In this document: in pieces, positions 35,628-43,278 of the stretch | How positions within the stretch are numbered: position 1 is the stretch's first letter | Layout of the letters: each line of letters opens with the position of its first letter | Assembly (NCBI GenBank): GCA_963780815.1 | Contig: CAWADG010000005.1 | Location: 124,001 to 188,000 of the forward strand | DNA from: VRUE01 sp963780815 | GTDB taxonomy: Bacteria; Actinomycetota; Thermoleophilia; Solirubrobacterales; 70-9 | DNA: 64,000 nt | Direction: 5' to 3' | The notes under the pieces: generated by a model | What the model was told of the DNA's origin: nothing | What the model saw: only the letters and a program-made list of their open reading frames with translations | Databases searched by the model: none | Made by a program: the position numbers and the translations under genes

Positions 35628-36878
35628 TCAGGCGATGCCGAGGCGAGCTGCGCGCTCGGAGGCGCGCGCGATCGTCTCCTCGGCACCCTCGACCCGCCCG
35701 TCCCTCATCAGCGGCCGGCCGGCAACCACCGTCGTGTCGACGACCGACCCACTCGCCGCGTAGACGATGTCGGAGGCAAGGTCGCCGAGCCCGATCTCGT
35801 AGGCGTCGCCGCGAAGCAGGAGGAAATCGGCCGCGGCGCCGACCGCGAGCGGCTCGCCGACGCCGAGGATCGGCGCCCGGGCGCCGGTCGCGACCTCGAG
35901 CGCCTCCGCCGCCGGCAGCACCGTCGGGTCGCCGGTCGCGTGTCGCTGCATAAGCGCGAAGGTCTTCAGGTCGCTGAACAGGTCGAGGGAGTCGTTCGAG
36001 CCGGCGCCGTCGGTCCCGAGCGCGACCGCGACCCCGGCGTCGCGCGCGGCGGGGTAGGGGAACGGGCCCCCGGAGGCGAGCTTCAGGTTCGCGACCGGGT
36101 TGGTGACGATGGTCGCGCCGCGCTCGGCGATCAGGTCCAGCTCGGAGCGATCGAGCCAGACGCCGTGGGCGAGCATCGTCCCTTCGCCGAGCAGCCCGAG
36201 CTGGTCGAGATAGTGGGCCGGCCTTTCTCCGTGGGCCGCGATGCAGTCCTCGACCTCCTTCTCGGTCTCCGAGAGGTGGATTTGGACCGGGACGCCCCGC
36301 TCGGCCCCGATCTCCGCCGTCCACGCCAGCAGCCCCTCGCTGACCGTGTAGATCGAGTGCGGCGCCAGCGCCCGGCCGATCCGCGGCCCGAGCCCGTCGA
36401 GCTCCTCGAGCGAGGCCAGCGCGGTCTCCTTCATCGACTCGGTCTCGCCGTCGGCGTCGAAGAGCGGCCCGCCGATCGTCGCCCGGAGGCCGCTGTCGGC
36501 GACCGCGCGGGCGGTGGCCGCCGGCTGCCAGTACATGTCCCAGAACCGGGCGGTTCCGGTGCGGATCATCTCGAGGCAGGCGAGGCGGGTGCCCCAGTAG
36601 ACGTCCTCGGCTTCGAGCCGTGCCTCGACCGGCCAGATCTTCTCCTGCAGCCATCGCAACAGCGGCAGGTCCCCGCCGTAGCCGCGGAACAGGGTCATCG
36701 CGGCATGGGTGTGGCCGTTCGCGAGGGCCGGTACCAGCGGCGCGCCGCCGGCGTCGATCGTCTCGTCGCCGTCCTCGGGGGCGACCTCCGGCCCGATCGC
36801 CTCGATCACACCGTCACTGCAGCGGAGCCCGACCGTCGCCCCGTCGAGGCGGGCTCCGGTCACCGTCAGCGCCGTCAC
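35628..36878 (-). CDS. Amidohydrolase: methylthioadenosine/S-adenosylhomocysteine deaminase-like
   Basis: 416 residues from GTG 36878, overlapping the phosphorylase gene by 4 bases. Metal-dependent amidohydrolase with ANGHTHAAMTLFRGYGGDLPL (HxH), HLSETEKEVEDC, LAHGVWLD and GTDGAGSNDSLDLFSDLK providing the remaining metal and catalytic residues, as in MtaD and related deaminases. With the neighbouring phosphorylase it could convert methylthioadenosine to methylthioinosine and then to hypoxanthine and a sugar phosphate. An aminodeoxyfutalosine deaminase role is an alternative, since some actinobacteria use this family for menaquinone. Confidence 0.8.
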   Translation of the reverse strand: MTALTVTGARLDGATVGLRCSDGVIEAIGPEVAPEDGDETIDAGGAPLVPALANGHTHAAMTLFRGYGGDLPLLRWLQEKIWPVEARLEAEDVYWGTRLACLEMIRTGTARFWDMYWQPAATARAVADSGLRATIGGPLFDADGETESMKETALASLEELDGLGPRIGRALAPHSIYTVSEGLLAWTAEIGAERGVPVQIHLSETEKEVEDCIAAHGERPAHYLDQLGLLGEGTMLAHGVWLDRSELDLIAERGATIVTNPVANLKLASGGPFPYPAARDAGVAVALGTDGAGSNDSLDLFSDLKTFALMQRHATGDPTVLPAAEALEVATGARAPILGVGEPLAVGAAADFLLLRGDAYEIGLGDLASDIVYAASGSVVDTTVVAGRPLMRDGRVEGAEETIARASERAARLGIA

Positions 36879-37546
36879 GCTTCGAGCTCCGGCAACAGCT
36901 TGTCGAGGGCGTCGCGGAGCGCGACCGCGTTCCGCTCGCGCTGGGCCTCGAGCTCCTCGGTGAGGATCGGCCGGTCGTCGATCCCGTTCGCCAGGTTGTC
37001 GACGACGCAGACCGCCGCGTAGGCAAGGCCCAGCTCGGACGCGACCACGCACTCGGAGGCGAGGGTCATCCCGACCAGGTGGGCGTGGGCCGCCATCAGC
37101 CTGATCTCGGCGGCGGTCTCGAAGCGCGGCCCGTTCGCCTGCCAGTAGACGCCGCCGTCCTGGATCGCGCCCGCCCCGCTCGACTCCCAGCCGTCGAGCA
37201 CTTCGCCCCGCCAGCGTCGGTCGAAGCCGGGCGCGATGTGGCCGCGGGCGTCGTCGAACGTCGTCAGCGAGAGTTGCAGGGCGATGAAGTCATCGGGGCA
37301 GACGAAGCTGCAGACGCCGATGTCCTCCCGCAGCGACCCGACCGACCCGATCGCGAGCACCCGGTCGCATCCGGCATCGGCGAGGCGGCGGAGGTTGGCG
37401 GCGTGGTCGATCAGGTGGGGAGGGGTGTAGGCCTCGGCGCCGTGCCGCAGCACGACGGCCTCGGCGTTGTCCTCGCTGACCGCGATGATCTCGGCCCCCG
37501 AGGGCCCGATCGCGTTGCTGCCGAGGATCGTGCCGACGCGCGCCAT
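36875..37546 (-). CDS. Purine nucleoside/methylthioadenosine (methylthioinosine) phosphorylase
   Basis: 223 residues, somewhat shorter than typical MTA phosphorylases (~260) and starting at ARVGTILGSNAIG without the longer phosphate loop. Conserved family features: VLAIGSVGSLREDIGVCSFVCPDDFI, YWQANGPRFETAAEI and VGMTLASECVVASELGLAYAAVCVVDN, the last two around the base- and ribose-binding sites. The upstream position and overlap with the deaminase suggest the actual substrate is methylthioinosine or inosine rather than methylthioadenosine. Confidence 0.83.
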   Translation of the reverse strand: MARVGTILGSNAIGPSGAEIIAVSEDNAEAVVLRHGAEAYTPPHLIDHAANLRRLADAGCDRVLAIGSVGSLREDIGVCSFVCPDDFIALQLSLTTFDDARGHIAPGFDRRWRGEVLDGWESSGAGAIQDGGVYWQANGPRFETAAEIRLMAAHAHLVGMTLASECVVASELGLAYAAVCVVDNLANGIDDRPILTEELEAQRERNAVALRDALDKLLPELEA

Positions 37547-37585
37547 CGCTCTGATCCTACGGCGAGCCTGAACTATCGTGAGTCT

Positions 37586-38062
37586 GTGACCGAGCGGCCG
37601 TCGGGAAGGGACGAGACCGAGGCAGAACGCCTCGACCGAAATCTCGGCGAGCTTCTTCAGGAGCTCCGGGTAGCGCTACCCGGCGTCCAGGTCCTGTTCG
37701 CGTTCCTTCTCGCGGTGCCGTTCCAGAAGCGGTTCACGGAAATCACGCCGTTCCAGGAAAGGGCCTACTTCGTGACGCTGCTGTTCACCGCGATCTCGGC
37801 GGCGCTACTGATCGCGCCCTCCGCCCACCACCGGATCGCTTTCCGGCTGCAGCGGAAGGAGGAACTGGTCAACCTCGCCAACCGGTTCGCGATCGCCGGC
37901 CTCGGGTTTCTTGCGTTGGCGATGACCTGCGCGATCGTGCTCGTCACCGACGTCCTCTTCGGGGCGCTGATGACAGCCCTGACCGGCGCCTTCGCGGCGG
38001 CGATGTTCGTCGTCCTCTGGTTCCTGATGCCGGTCCGGCGAGGCCGGCAGCTCAGCGAGTAG
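37586..38062 (+). CDS. DUF6328-like membrane protein
   Basis: 158 residues from GTG 37586. A charged N-terminus (GRDETEAERLDRNLGELLQELR) leads to four hydrophobic segments (residues ~33-48, 65-85, 108-128, 133-150), with VLFAFLLAVPFQKRF and SAHHRIAFRLQRKEELV in between. This matches the DUF6328 pattern found widely in actinobacteria; the function is unknown. It is divergent from the phosphorylase (39 bases) and its 3' end overlaps the reconstructed end of the convergent MBL gene by 11 bases. Confidence 0.75.
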   Translation: MTERPSGRDETEAERLDRNLGELLQELRVALPGVQVLFAFLLAVPFQKRFTEITPFQERAYFVTLLFTAISAALLIAPSAHHRIAFRLQRKEELVNLANRFAIAGLGFLALAMTCAIVLVTDVLFGALMTALTGAFAAAMFVVLWFLMPVRRGRQLSE

Positions 38063-38961
38063 CGGGAGTCGCGGCCGGGGGCGGCACGCCGTTCGCCCCG
38101 GGGGCGGGCGCAGACAGGTCGTACTCGGCGCCCTCGATGCCGAGCTCGAGCGCGGCAGGGTCGCCGCCGCGGCGCGATCCACTGCTCGCGCGCTTCCTCG
38201 CCGAGCAGGTCGAGGCGTTCGTCGGAGTGGCCCGGGTCGTGGTGGAAGAGGACCGTCCGCTCCGCGCCCGAGCGCCCGGCGAACGACAGGGCGTGGGAGA
38301 GGGCGGAGTGCCCCCAGCCGACGTGGTCGGGGTACTCGGAGTCCGCGTACTGGCCGTCGTGGATCAGCATCGAGGCGTCGCGGGCCAGTGAGAAGCCCGA
38401 GATCCAGTCCTCCTCGAGCGAGTCGAGGTCGGCGCCGAGCGCGGGCTCGTGGTCGGGGATGTAGGCGAGCGAGCGATCGCCGTCGTCGATCCGGTACCCG
38501 AGCGTCGGCCCGCGATGGGCGACCGATGCGGCGCGGATCCGTGCCGGCCCGATCTCCCAGTCGATCTCGGGACAATGCCGGAACGAGACGTCGCAGGGCA
38601 GCTCCTTGACCTCGACCGGGGAGAGCGGGGCGGAGATGTAGCGGGCGATCCGCTCCCGCAGGGAGGCCTCGGGCGAGGCCGGCCCCCAGATCACGATCTC
38701 GGTCTGAGGCTGGAAGGCGGGGGCGAAGAAGACCAGGCCCTGGATGTGGTCGAGGTGGAGGTGGGTGAGGAGGATGTGGAGGCGGGCCGGCTCCGCGGCG
38801 AGGGCGAGGCCGAGGTTGCGGATGCCGGTGCCGGCGTCGAGGGCCAGCAGCGAGCCGTCGGAGAGGGTGACGCCGACGCAGGAGGTGTTGCCGCCGTATC
38901 GGATCGTGTCCGGCCCCGGGGATGGGATCGAGCCGCGCGTGCCCCAGAGCTTGAGCTTCAT
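38052..38961 (-). pseudogene. MBL-fold phosphodiesterase/hydrolase, frameshifted near the end
   Basis: From ATG 38961: MKLKLWGTRGSIPSPGP, then LLTHLHLDHIQGLVFFAP (HxHxDH), SVAHRGPTLGYRI, YIPDHEP and LFHHDPGHSD. This is a complete set of metal ligands of the RNase Z-like/cAMP-phosphodiesterase branch. At ~38170 one extra base leads into an arginine-rich artefactual tail. Restoring the frame gives GGDPAALELGIEGAEYDLS and a stop at 38052. The PAS gene lies one base upstream on the same strand, so the pair is an operon. Confidence 0.78.
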
Positions 38962-38962
38962 C

Positions 38963-39394
38963 TCAGTGCCCGGCCCCGTTCGAGGAGATCGGCCAGAAGA
39001 TGGCGATCGCCCCGTGGGTTCCGTGGGGCGTCAGGATCGGGAACGCCGAGGCTTCGACGTTGTGAAGATGGCCGTCGGTCGAGCGGATCTCGAAGGTCGC
39101 ATGCGCGGGGTGGCCGTTGCGGACGGCGACGACGAGCGGCAGCTCGTCATAGGGGAGCGGGTTGCCGTCGGCGTCGAACGGGCCGAACATCGAGCCCCAC
39201 TCCTCGGGCCCGACCACCCCGAGCTCCTCGAACCCCTTGCCGAGCAGGGTCCCGGCGGCCTCGTTGTAGAAGACCAGGAGCCCGCCCTCGTCGACCAGGA
39301 ACGCCGGCGTCGAGAGCGCCGACATCAGGTTGCGGGCGAGGATCAGCTCGAGAGGCTTCTGTGCCGCGGCTTGGTCTTTCTCTGGATGTGACAC
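38963..39394 (-). CDS. PAS-domain protein
   Basis: 143 residues from GTG 39394. A short helix (KPLELILARNLMSAL) is followed by a PAS core: STPAFLVDEGGLLVFYNEAAGTLLG, then PYDELPLVVAVRNGHPAHATFEI and IEVSAFPIL-like strands. There is no kinase, GGDEF or DNA-binding output domain, so it would work as a stand-alone ligand or redox sensor. Its stop is one base before the MBL gene start, and it probably modulates that hydrolase. Confidence 0.8.
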   Translation of the reverse strand: MSHPEKDQAAAQKPLELILARNLMSALSTPAFLVDEGGLLVFYNEAAGTLLGKGFEELGVVGPEEWGSMFGPFDADGNPLPYDELPLVVAVRNGHPAHATFEIRSTDGHLHNVEASAFPILTPHGTHGAIAIFWPISSNGAGH

Positions 39395-39481
39395 GAGATC
39401 TGGATCGGCAGTCGCCGCGGACGGACCGGATCCGCGCCTACCCCTAACCCTGAACATTCAATCGCAGGCCGGGCACCGTAC

Positions 39482-39517
39482 GTGACTTTCGTCACGCTTA
39501 TCCCTTCTCTGTAGAAG
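39482..39517 (+). promoter_or_regulatory. GTGAC-N4-GTCACGCTTATCCC motif, copy 1
   Basis: GTGACTTTCGTCACGCTTATCCC at 39482-39504 followed by CTGTAGAA at 39510-39517. An inverted copy lies at 43462-43496. The 14-base core is itself a dyad. It lies 45 bases ahead of the small gene at 39561, whose nearer -10-like TATAGA is at 39547-39552. Could be an operator or promoter shared with the gene at 43279. Confidence 0.5.
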
Positions 39518-39560
39518 CTCGCGGCTGGTTTTGCGTCCGTGGCGCGTATAGACTGAAGGC

Positions 39561-39734
39561 ATGGAGGCGGCCACACACACGCACGGTCACCGGGCTGAGA
39601 TGCTTGACGTTGTGCCGCCGCCGCCCGAGCATCCTGGCCGCGATCACCTCGTCGGCAACCGCCTGCGATGGGCAGCCAGGGTCATTCGCTACATGATCTA
39701 TCGTCATCGCACCGGGCAGCGCCCGCTCTTCTAG
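39561..39734 (+). CDS. Small orphan protein, 57 aa
   Basis: ATG 39561 to TAG 39732. The product starts MEAATHTHGHRAEMLDVV and is rich in H, P and R, with a basic C-terminus (WAARVIRYMIYRHRTGQRP). Its distance to the upstream GTGAC motif and a TATAGA box is compatible with expression. It has no recognised family. It is the first gene of the accessory island. Confidence 0.4.
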   Translation: MEAATHTHGHRAEMLDVVPPPPEHPGRDHLVGNRLRWAARVIRYMIYRHRTGQRPLF

Positions 39735-39747
39735 ACGCTCAAATCCC

Positions 39748-39921
39748 ATGTCGACTGGGCCTCTTAGCGCTACGTCGAAGTTCGTGGTGCAAGTCGTCGT
39801 CTCCGCCGTGTTTGTAGCGGCTGGAATGGCGGTTCTGCTTTTCAACCTGGGGGGTGATCCATCCCTTGACAAGCTCGCCTCGGGCTGGGTTGGTGCGGTG
39901 CTCGGGTTCTGGCTGCAATAA
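39748..39921 (+). CDS. Small single-pass membrane protein, 57 aa
   Basis: ATG 39748 to TAA 39919. After STGPLSATSKF there is one strong hydrophobic segment (VVQVVVSAVFVAAGMAVLLF), then LGGDPSLDKLASGWVGAVLGFWLQ. The GAVLGFWL ending is seen in small proteins of mobile regions. It starts 13 bases after the preceding small gene and is closed by a hairpin. Function unknown. Confidence 0.5.
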   Translation: MSTGPLSATSKFVVQVVVSAVFVAAGMAVLLFNLGGDPSLDKLASGWVGAVLGFWLQ

Positions 39922-39922
39922 A

Positions 39923-39943
39923 GCGACGGTCAAAGATCGTCGC
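39923..39943 (+). terminator. Hairpin after the small membrane protein gene
   Basis: GCGACGGTC (39923-39931), loop AAA, GATCGTCGC (39935-39943): nine pairs including one G-T, two bases beyond the TAA. It lacks a T-run. Confidence 0.5.
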
Positions 39944-39985
39944 CTTCGCGGGCACGTCCGAACCGCTTTCTAGCTTGGAAGCAGT

Positions 39986-40082
39986 GGGGGCGTAGCTCAA
40001 GTGGTAGAGCGGCGTGCCTTTTAAGCCGTGTACGTGTTCCTGACCGGGGCATTCGATTCGGGTTCAAATCCCGACGCCTCCA
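39986..40082 (+). tRNA. tRNA-Lys-like gene (UUU) with enlarged anticodon-to-variable region
   Basis: Acceptor stem GGGGGCG / CGCCTCC, D arm GCTC-AAGTGGTA-GAGC, T arm TCGGG-TTCAAAT-CCCGA and discriminator A are all canonical. A CTTTTAA anticodon loop is present, but only two bases on each side pair. The segment between it and the T arm is about 24 bases too long. Removing a 24-base block (e.g. 40027-40050) would leave 73 bases, the normal length, with a partly restored stem. It may be a tRNA remnant at an integration site, an unusual variable arm, or an insertion; function is doubtful. Confidence 0.55.
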
Positions 40083-40161
40083 CGCATCTTTCGGTCTTCA
40101 GCCCCTCTACCCTGCAAAGCGCAGCTTGACCCTCTGACCGATCCGAGAGAGGGTTAGCCCA

Positions 40162-40623
40162 ATGCCACGGCACCTTGGCCCCGATGAGTGGCTGACGACG
40201 CCCATGCATATCGAGGGCGACGAGGTGACGATGTCGGTCTGGGCGAACTGGGAAGACGGCCCCGGACCGCTCATCAAGACGGCCGATGACGCGTGGGCCT
40301 TTCCCTATGACCACGACGGGTCTTGCGCGTTCCGGGCCGGTGGGGAGGGCCAGGTGACCTCGATGCCTGTCTCGGCCGTGAAGGGGAGGTGGGCCTACTA
40401 TGCGCTGGCGGCCGATGAGCATGGCGCGACGCTCTGGATCGATGATCGGCCAGTAGAAACCTGGAATAGCTCGCCAACATCGCCACAGACGGCCAATCTA
40501 TTGCTCATGAAAGACGCAGTTGGGACAGCCGCTTACTTTGCTGTCTTTGAGCGCCGCCTCCGCGATGACGAGCTTCATGAGCATTGGTCGGCGGGGATAG
40601 CTGACCCCGAGATACCTTCGTAA
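40162..40623 (+). CDS. LamG/concanavalin-like domain protein
   Basis: 153 residues with no signal peptide. Alternating strands VTMSVWANWEDG-PLIKTADDAWAF, RWAYYALAADEHGATLWIDD and AAYFAVFERRLRDDELHEHW follow the jelly-roll pattern of LamG/LCL lectin-like domains, including the usual ending in which a loop reads (F/V)-x-RAL-(S/R)-DEL. Codon use is less GC-biased than in neighbours, consistent with a transferred gene. Such domains bind carbohydrates or other proteins; a stand-alone cytosolic copy is unusual and it may be a fragment of a larger phage or surface protein. Confidence 0.6.
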   Translation: MPRHLGPDEWLTTPMHIEGDEVTMSVWANWEDGPGPLIKTADDAWAFPYDHDGSCAFRAGGEGQVTSMPVSAVKGRWAYYALAADEHGATLWIDDRPVETWNSSPTSPQTANLLLMKDAVGTAAYFAVFERRLRDDELHEHWSAGIADPEIPS

Positions 40624-40687
40624 GTCGGACGAAGATCAGCGGGTCGGAGGCTAGGACGACGGCTTCGTAGCTGGGCATGGATTTCTC

Positions 40688-40728
40688 CTGTCAAGTCACT
40701 TGACAGCGTCCGATCTGTCAAGTAGCTT
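40688..40728 (+). promoter_or_regulatory. Palindrome and promoter of the IS1595-type transposase
   Basis: CTGTCAAGT-C-ACTTGACAG (40688-40706) is a perfect 19-base palindrome, and CTGTCAAGT recurs at 40715. The palindrome supplies TTGACA (40700-40705); 17 bases later TAGCTT (40723-40728) can act as -10, seven bases before the transposase ATG. These repeats may also mark the left end of the element. Confidence 0.5.
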
Positions 40729-41088
40729 TACACTATGCCGCCAGCGAACCGCCACGAACCCAAGCGGGCCAAGTCGTCGCATTCGGACTACTCGGTCACC
40801 GAGTTTCTGCGGGAGTTCCCCGACGACGCAGCCTGCCTAGAGCACCTGTGGCGCTCCCGCTACTCGTCGGACGGCGAGCATGCGGAATGCCCCAAGTGCG
40901 AGTGCGAGCGCGTCTTTCCGGCGCTACGCAACCGCGCAGGGGCGGCAATCGTGGACGTGCACCGGCTGCGGGCACCACGTCCATCCAACGGCAGGGACGA
41001 TCTTCCACAAGTCCTCAACGTCGCTGAGGCTGTGGTTCCACGCGATGTACCTCATGACAAGCACTCGCTGCGGCATCTCTGCCAAGCA

Positions 41089-41094
41089 GCTAGA
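41089..41094. repeat. Target-site duplication, left copy (GCTAGA)
   Basis: GCTAGA directly left of the IS481-type element, repeated at 42153-42158 directly right of it. Six bases is within the normal range for this family. The duplication shows that the insertion was by transposition. Confidence 0.85.
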
Positions 41095-42152
41095 TGACCC
41101 GCCCACACACCTTGTGAACGCCTGAAGGCATCCGGGCCCTCCAACAAGCTCGGGGTTGTTGACGCCCTAAGCAAGGAGGACCCGGATGAAGGTTCACGGT
41201 AACGCTGCTCTCGGACCAGCGGGCAGGCTGGCCCTGGCAGAGGCGATCGAGTCGGGGATGACGCAGAAGGCGGCAGCTGCCGCCTTCTGCGTGGCGCCGG
41301 CGACGGCCCACCGCTGGTGGCATCGCTATCGGCGAGCAAGCGCAGAGGAGCTGGCAACGGGCAGCTGGCTCCTCGATCGCCCCTCGCGACCCCATCGCCA
41401 GCCGCGGCGGCTCACGGCGGCCGAAGAGGAGCCGATCCTGCGCGCCAGGCGGGAGACCGGCCTCGGCCCCGGCCGCTTGGCGGGGATCTGCCGCCGCGCC
41501 CGCTCGACGATCTGGAAGGTCCTGAAGCGCCATGGCCTATCCCGGCGCCGCGGTCCGGGACGAGAGACCTACCGTCGCTATGAGTGGTCGCGGCCAGGCG
41601 CCCTCCTTCACGTCGACGTCGCCCGCCTGGCGCGCTTTGAGCGCCCCGGGCACGCGGTCACCGGCATCCGCGACCGCACCGGCGCCGAGAAGCGCGCCAA
41701 GTGGGGCTACGTCTACCTGCACTGCGTGGTCGACGACCACTCCCGCTACGCCTACGTCGAGCAGCACCCAGACCAGGGTGGAGAGACTGCGGCCGCGGTC
41801 CTGGGGCGGGCGATCGAGCACTTCACCTCGCTCGGCATGAAGGCGCCCGAGGCGGTGATGAGCGACAACGCCTTCGCTTACCGCAAGTCGACTGCGTTCA
41901 AGGCCGTTCTGGCCGGCCACGGCGCCCGCCACATCCTCACCCCGCCCTACACGCCACGCTGGAACGGGAAGGTCGAGCGCTTCATCCAGACGCTCAAGCG
42001 CGAGTGGGCCTACGCCCATTCCTGGCCCAACTCGGCCGAGCGGAGTCGGGCCCTGGCATCCTTCCTTCGCTACTACAACCGGCGAAGGCCCCACAGCTCT
42101 CTCGGAGACCGGCCGCCGATCAGCCGCGTTCACAACGTCCGTGGGTAGGACA
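41095..42152 (+). mobile_element. IS481-family insertion sequence, complete
   Basis: 1058 bp, beginning TGACCCGCCCACACACC and ending GTGGGTAGGACA. The outer 22 bases of the two ends are inverted repeats matching at 15 positions (TG.CC..CCCAC..AC.TTGTG), with the TG...CA termini usual for the family. Flanked by GCTAGA duplications. It carries one transposase gene of normal length and appears intact, so it may still be mobile. It sits inside an older IS1595-type transposase gene. Confidence 0.9.
41186..42148 (+). CDS. IS481-family transposase
   Basis: 320 residues from ATG 41186 behind AAGGAGG. The N-terminus has a helix-turn-helix (GMTQKAAAAAFCVAPATAHRWWHRY) and a second one (RRARSTIWKVLKRHGLSRR). 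The integrase-type core shows LLHVDVARLARF (first D), AVMSDNAFAYRKS (second D) and PRWNGKVERFIQTLKREW (E), ending RYYNRRRPHSSLGDRPPISRV. This is the normal composition of an IS481 DDE transposase. It ends 4 bases from the right end of the element. Confidence 0.95.
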   Translation: MKVHGNAALGPAGRLALAEAIESGMTQKAAAAAFCVAPATAHRWWHRYRRASAEELATGSWLLDRPSRPHRQPRRLTAAEEEPILRARRETGLGPGRLAGICRRARSTIWKVLKRHGLSRRRGPGRETYRRYEWSRPGALLHVDVARLARFERPGHAVTGIRDRTGAEKRAKWGYVYLHCVVDDHSRYAYVEQHPDQGGETAAAVLGRAIEHFTSLGMKAPEAVMSDNAFAYRKSTAFKAVLAGHGARHILTPPYTPRWNGKVERFIQTLKREWAYAHSWPNSAERSRALASFLRYYNRRRPHSSLGDRPPISRVHNVRG

Positions 42153-42158
42153 GCTAGA
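42153..42158. repeat. Target-site duplication, right copy (GCTAGA)
   Basis: Right-hand copy of the six-base duplication flanking the IS481-type element; the left copy is at 41089-41094. Confidence 0.85.
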
Positions 42159-42743
42159 GCGCGAGCTTGGGGTCCATTACAAGACCGCGTGGCGCATGTT
42201 CAACAAGATTCGGAACGAGCTGATGCACGACCAGGACGGCGAGCAGCTATCCGGCGACGTTGAGGTCGATGAGACTGGTTGGGGCGGGAAGCCGCGCAAC
42301 AAAGGCATGAACAAACAAGAAGCTGCGGTCTGGCGGGAAGCCAACAAGAGAACGATCCTCGGAATGGTTGAGCGGGATGGCCGCGTCAGGCTCCGCGTCA
42401 TTCCCTCTCGCCGGGGGCCGGCGCTTAGTAGAGAAGTCCGTAGCCACGTCAATCCGTCAGCGTTCCTGCTCACGGACGACTGGCAGGCCTACAAGCCGCT
42501 TGGAGCCGAGTATCTAGACCACCGGGTTATCAATCACTCGGCAGGCGTCTATGTCCTCGGCGACATGCATACGAATACGATTGAGGGCTTCTTCGGCAAC
42601 CTCAAGACCGGGATGCGCGGCACCTACAAGCACGTATCCGACAAGTGGATTCAGTCCTACCTTGACGAGTACGCCTATCGCTACAACGAACGCCTGCGTG
42701 GTCCTCGGGCCATGTTCCACAACCTCCTAGAGAAGGCAGCCAA

Positions 42744-42956
42744 ATGAGAGAGCGCGAGGCCGCCATACGCGGCATCCAGAAGGCAAAGAAAGAGCGTGAA
42801 TCGGCCAGCATCGCTCGCCGTGAGGCGACCAAAGAGCTACGGAAATGCTGCCTTGACGCGCAGCGGGCCGGGGTGCCCGTTACGAAGATCGCTGAGGAGG
42901 CCGGTCTTTCCCGCCAGGGCGTTTACGGCCTGCTGGAGGAGCGGCCTTCTTCATAG
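42744..42956 (+). CDS. Small helix-turn-helix protein, transposase-linked
   Basis: 70 residues; the ATG overlaps the transposase stop (ATGA). The first 40 residues are a charged helix (REREAAIRGIQKAKKERESASIARREATKEL). The end is a homeodomain-like helix-turn-helix (AGVPVTKIAEEAGLSRQGVYGLLEE). Translational coupling and position suggest an accessory or regulatory protein of the IS1595-type unit. No other domain is visible. Confidence 0.65.
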   Translation: MREREAAIRGIQKAKKERESASIARREATKELRKCCLDAQRAGVPVTKIAEEAGLSRQGVYGLLEERPSS

Positions 42957-43035
42957 CGGCGTCGAAGTCGCCTTTGGTCGGGACTGGAATCTCCAATCCC
43001 TTCGATGTTTTCTGCTTTGTCTGAGCCCTTTTCAT
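42880..43035 (-). CDS. Small protein, 51 aa, convergent to the helix-turn-helix gene
   Basis: ATG 43035 to TAA 42880. The product begins MKRAQTKQKTSKGLEIPVP and continues TKGDFDAAMKKAAPPAG with a basic tail. The (G-x-E-IPVP-x-(K/R)-GDF-x3-(L/M)-KKAA) pattern is one I associate with small hypothetical proteins beside transposases. It overlaps the plus-strand gene by 77 bases, so one of the two 3' ends may be secondary. No strong ribosome binding site. Confidence 0.4.
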   Translation of the reverse strand: MKRAQTKQKTSKGLEIPVPTKGDFDAAMKKAAPPAGRKRPGGKDRPPQRSS

Positions 43036-43278
43036 GCTGATTTGAGAGTACCGCGCGACCAAAACACCCAGCAAAATGGGGAAATTCCCGGCTTTTGCGG
43101 GGTTTGGGCCGACGGGTTCCGTCCGACTCGGATTCGATCCTAAATCAGCGGATCTGCAGAGACAGATGATCGGGACTCGCCGTGAACTGTCGATGTGCGC
43201 CAAACGCTGAGTCAGTCACCGGGTCAAATACGACCCGCACTCGCCAAAGTCGCTCAGCCAAGGCGTAGGGGTAGCGTC

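Larger units (their letters stand above)
40735..42747 (+). pseudogene. IS1595-type transposase, frameshifted and split by an IS481 element
   Basis: Three pieces of one gene. 40735-40915 encodes the N-terminus with the first zinc-ribbon half (HAECPKCECERVF). After a one-base slip at 40915-40919 another frame gives RRYATAQGRQSWTCTGCGHHV, PTAGTIFHKSS and TRCGISAKQL. This is interrupted at 41094 by a 1058-bp insertion. It resumes at 42153 with ERELGVHYKTAWRMFNKIR, then VEVDETGWGGK, LLTDDWQAYKPLG and NTIEGFFGNLKTGMRGTYKHV, the DDE-like catalytic domain. Removing the insertion and one target copy restores the frame exactly (AKQLERELG). Inactive as it stands. Confidence 0.88.

Noticed and set aside
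40021..40422. Minus-strand frame of 133 codons across the tRNA
   Set aside because: It includes the antisense of the tRNA T arm (reading GFEPE-like) and of the LamG gene; no start signal or domain.
40560..40680. Minus-strand frame starting ATG 40680 behind AGGAG (reading PSYEAVVLASDP)
   Set aside because: A good ribosome binding site, but the frame soon runs into the antisense of the LamG gene and shows no family. At best a truncated remnant, too weak to annotate.
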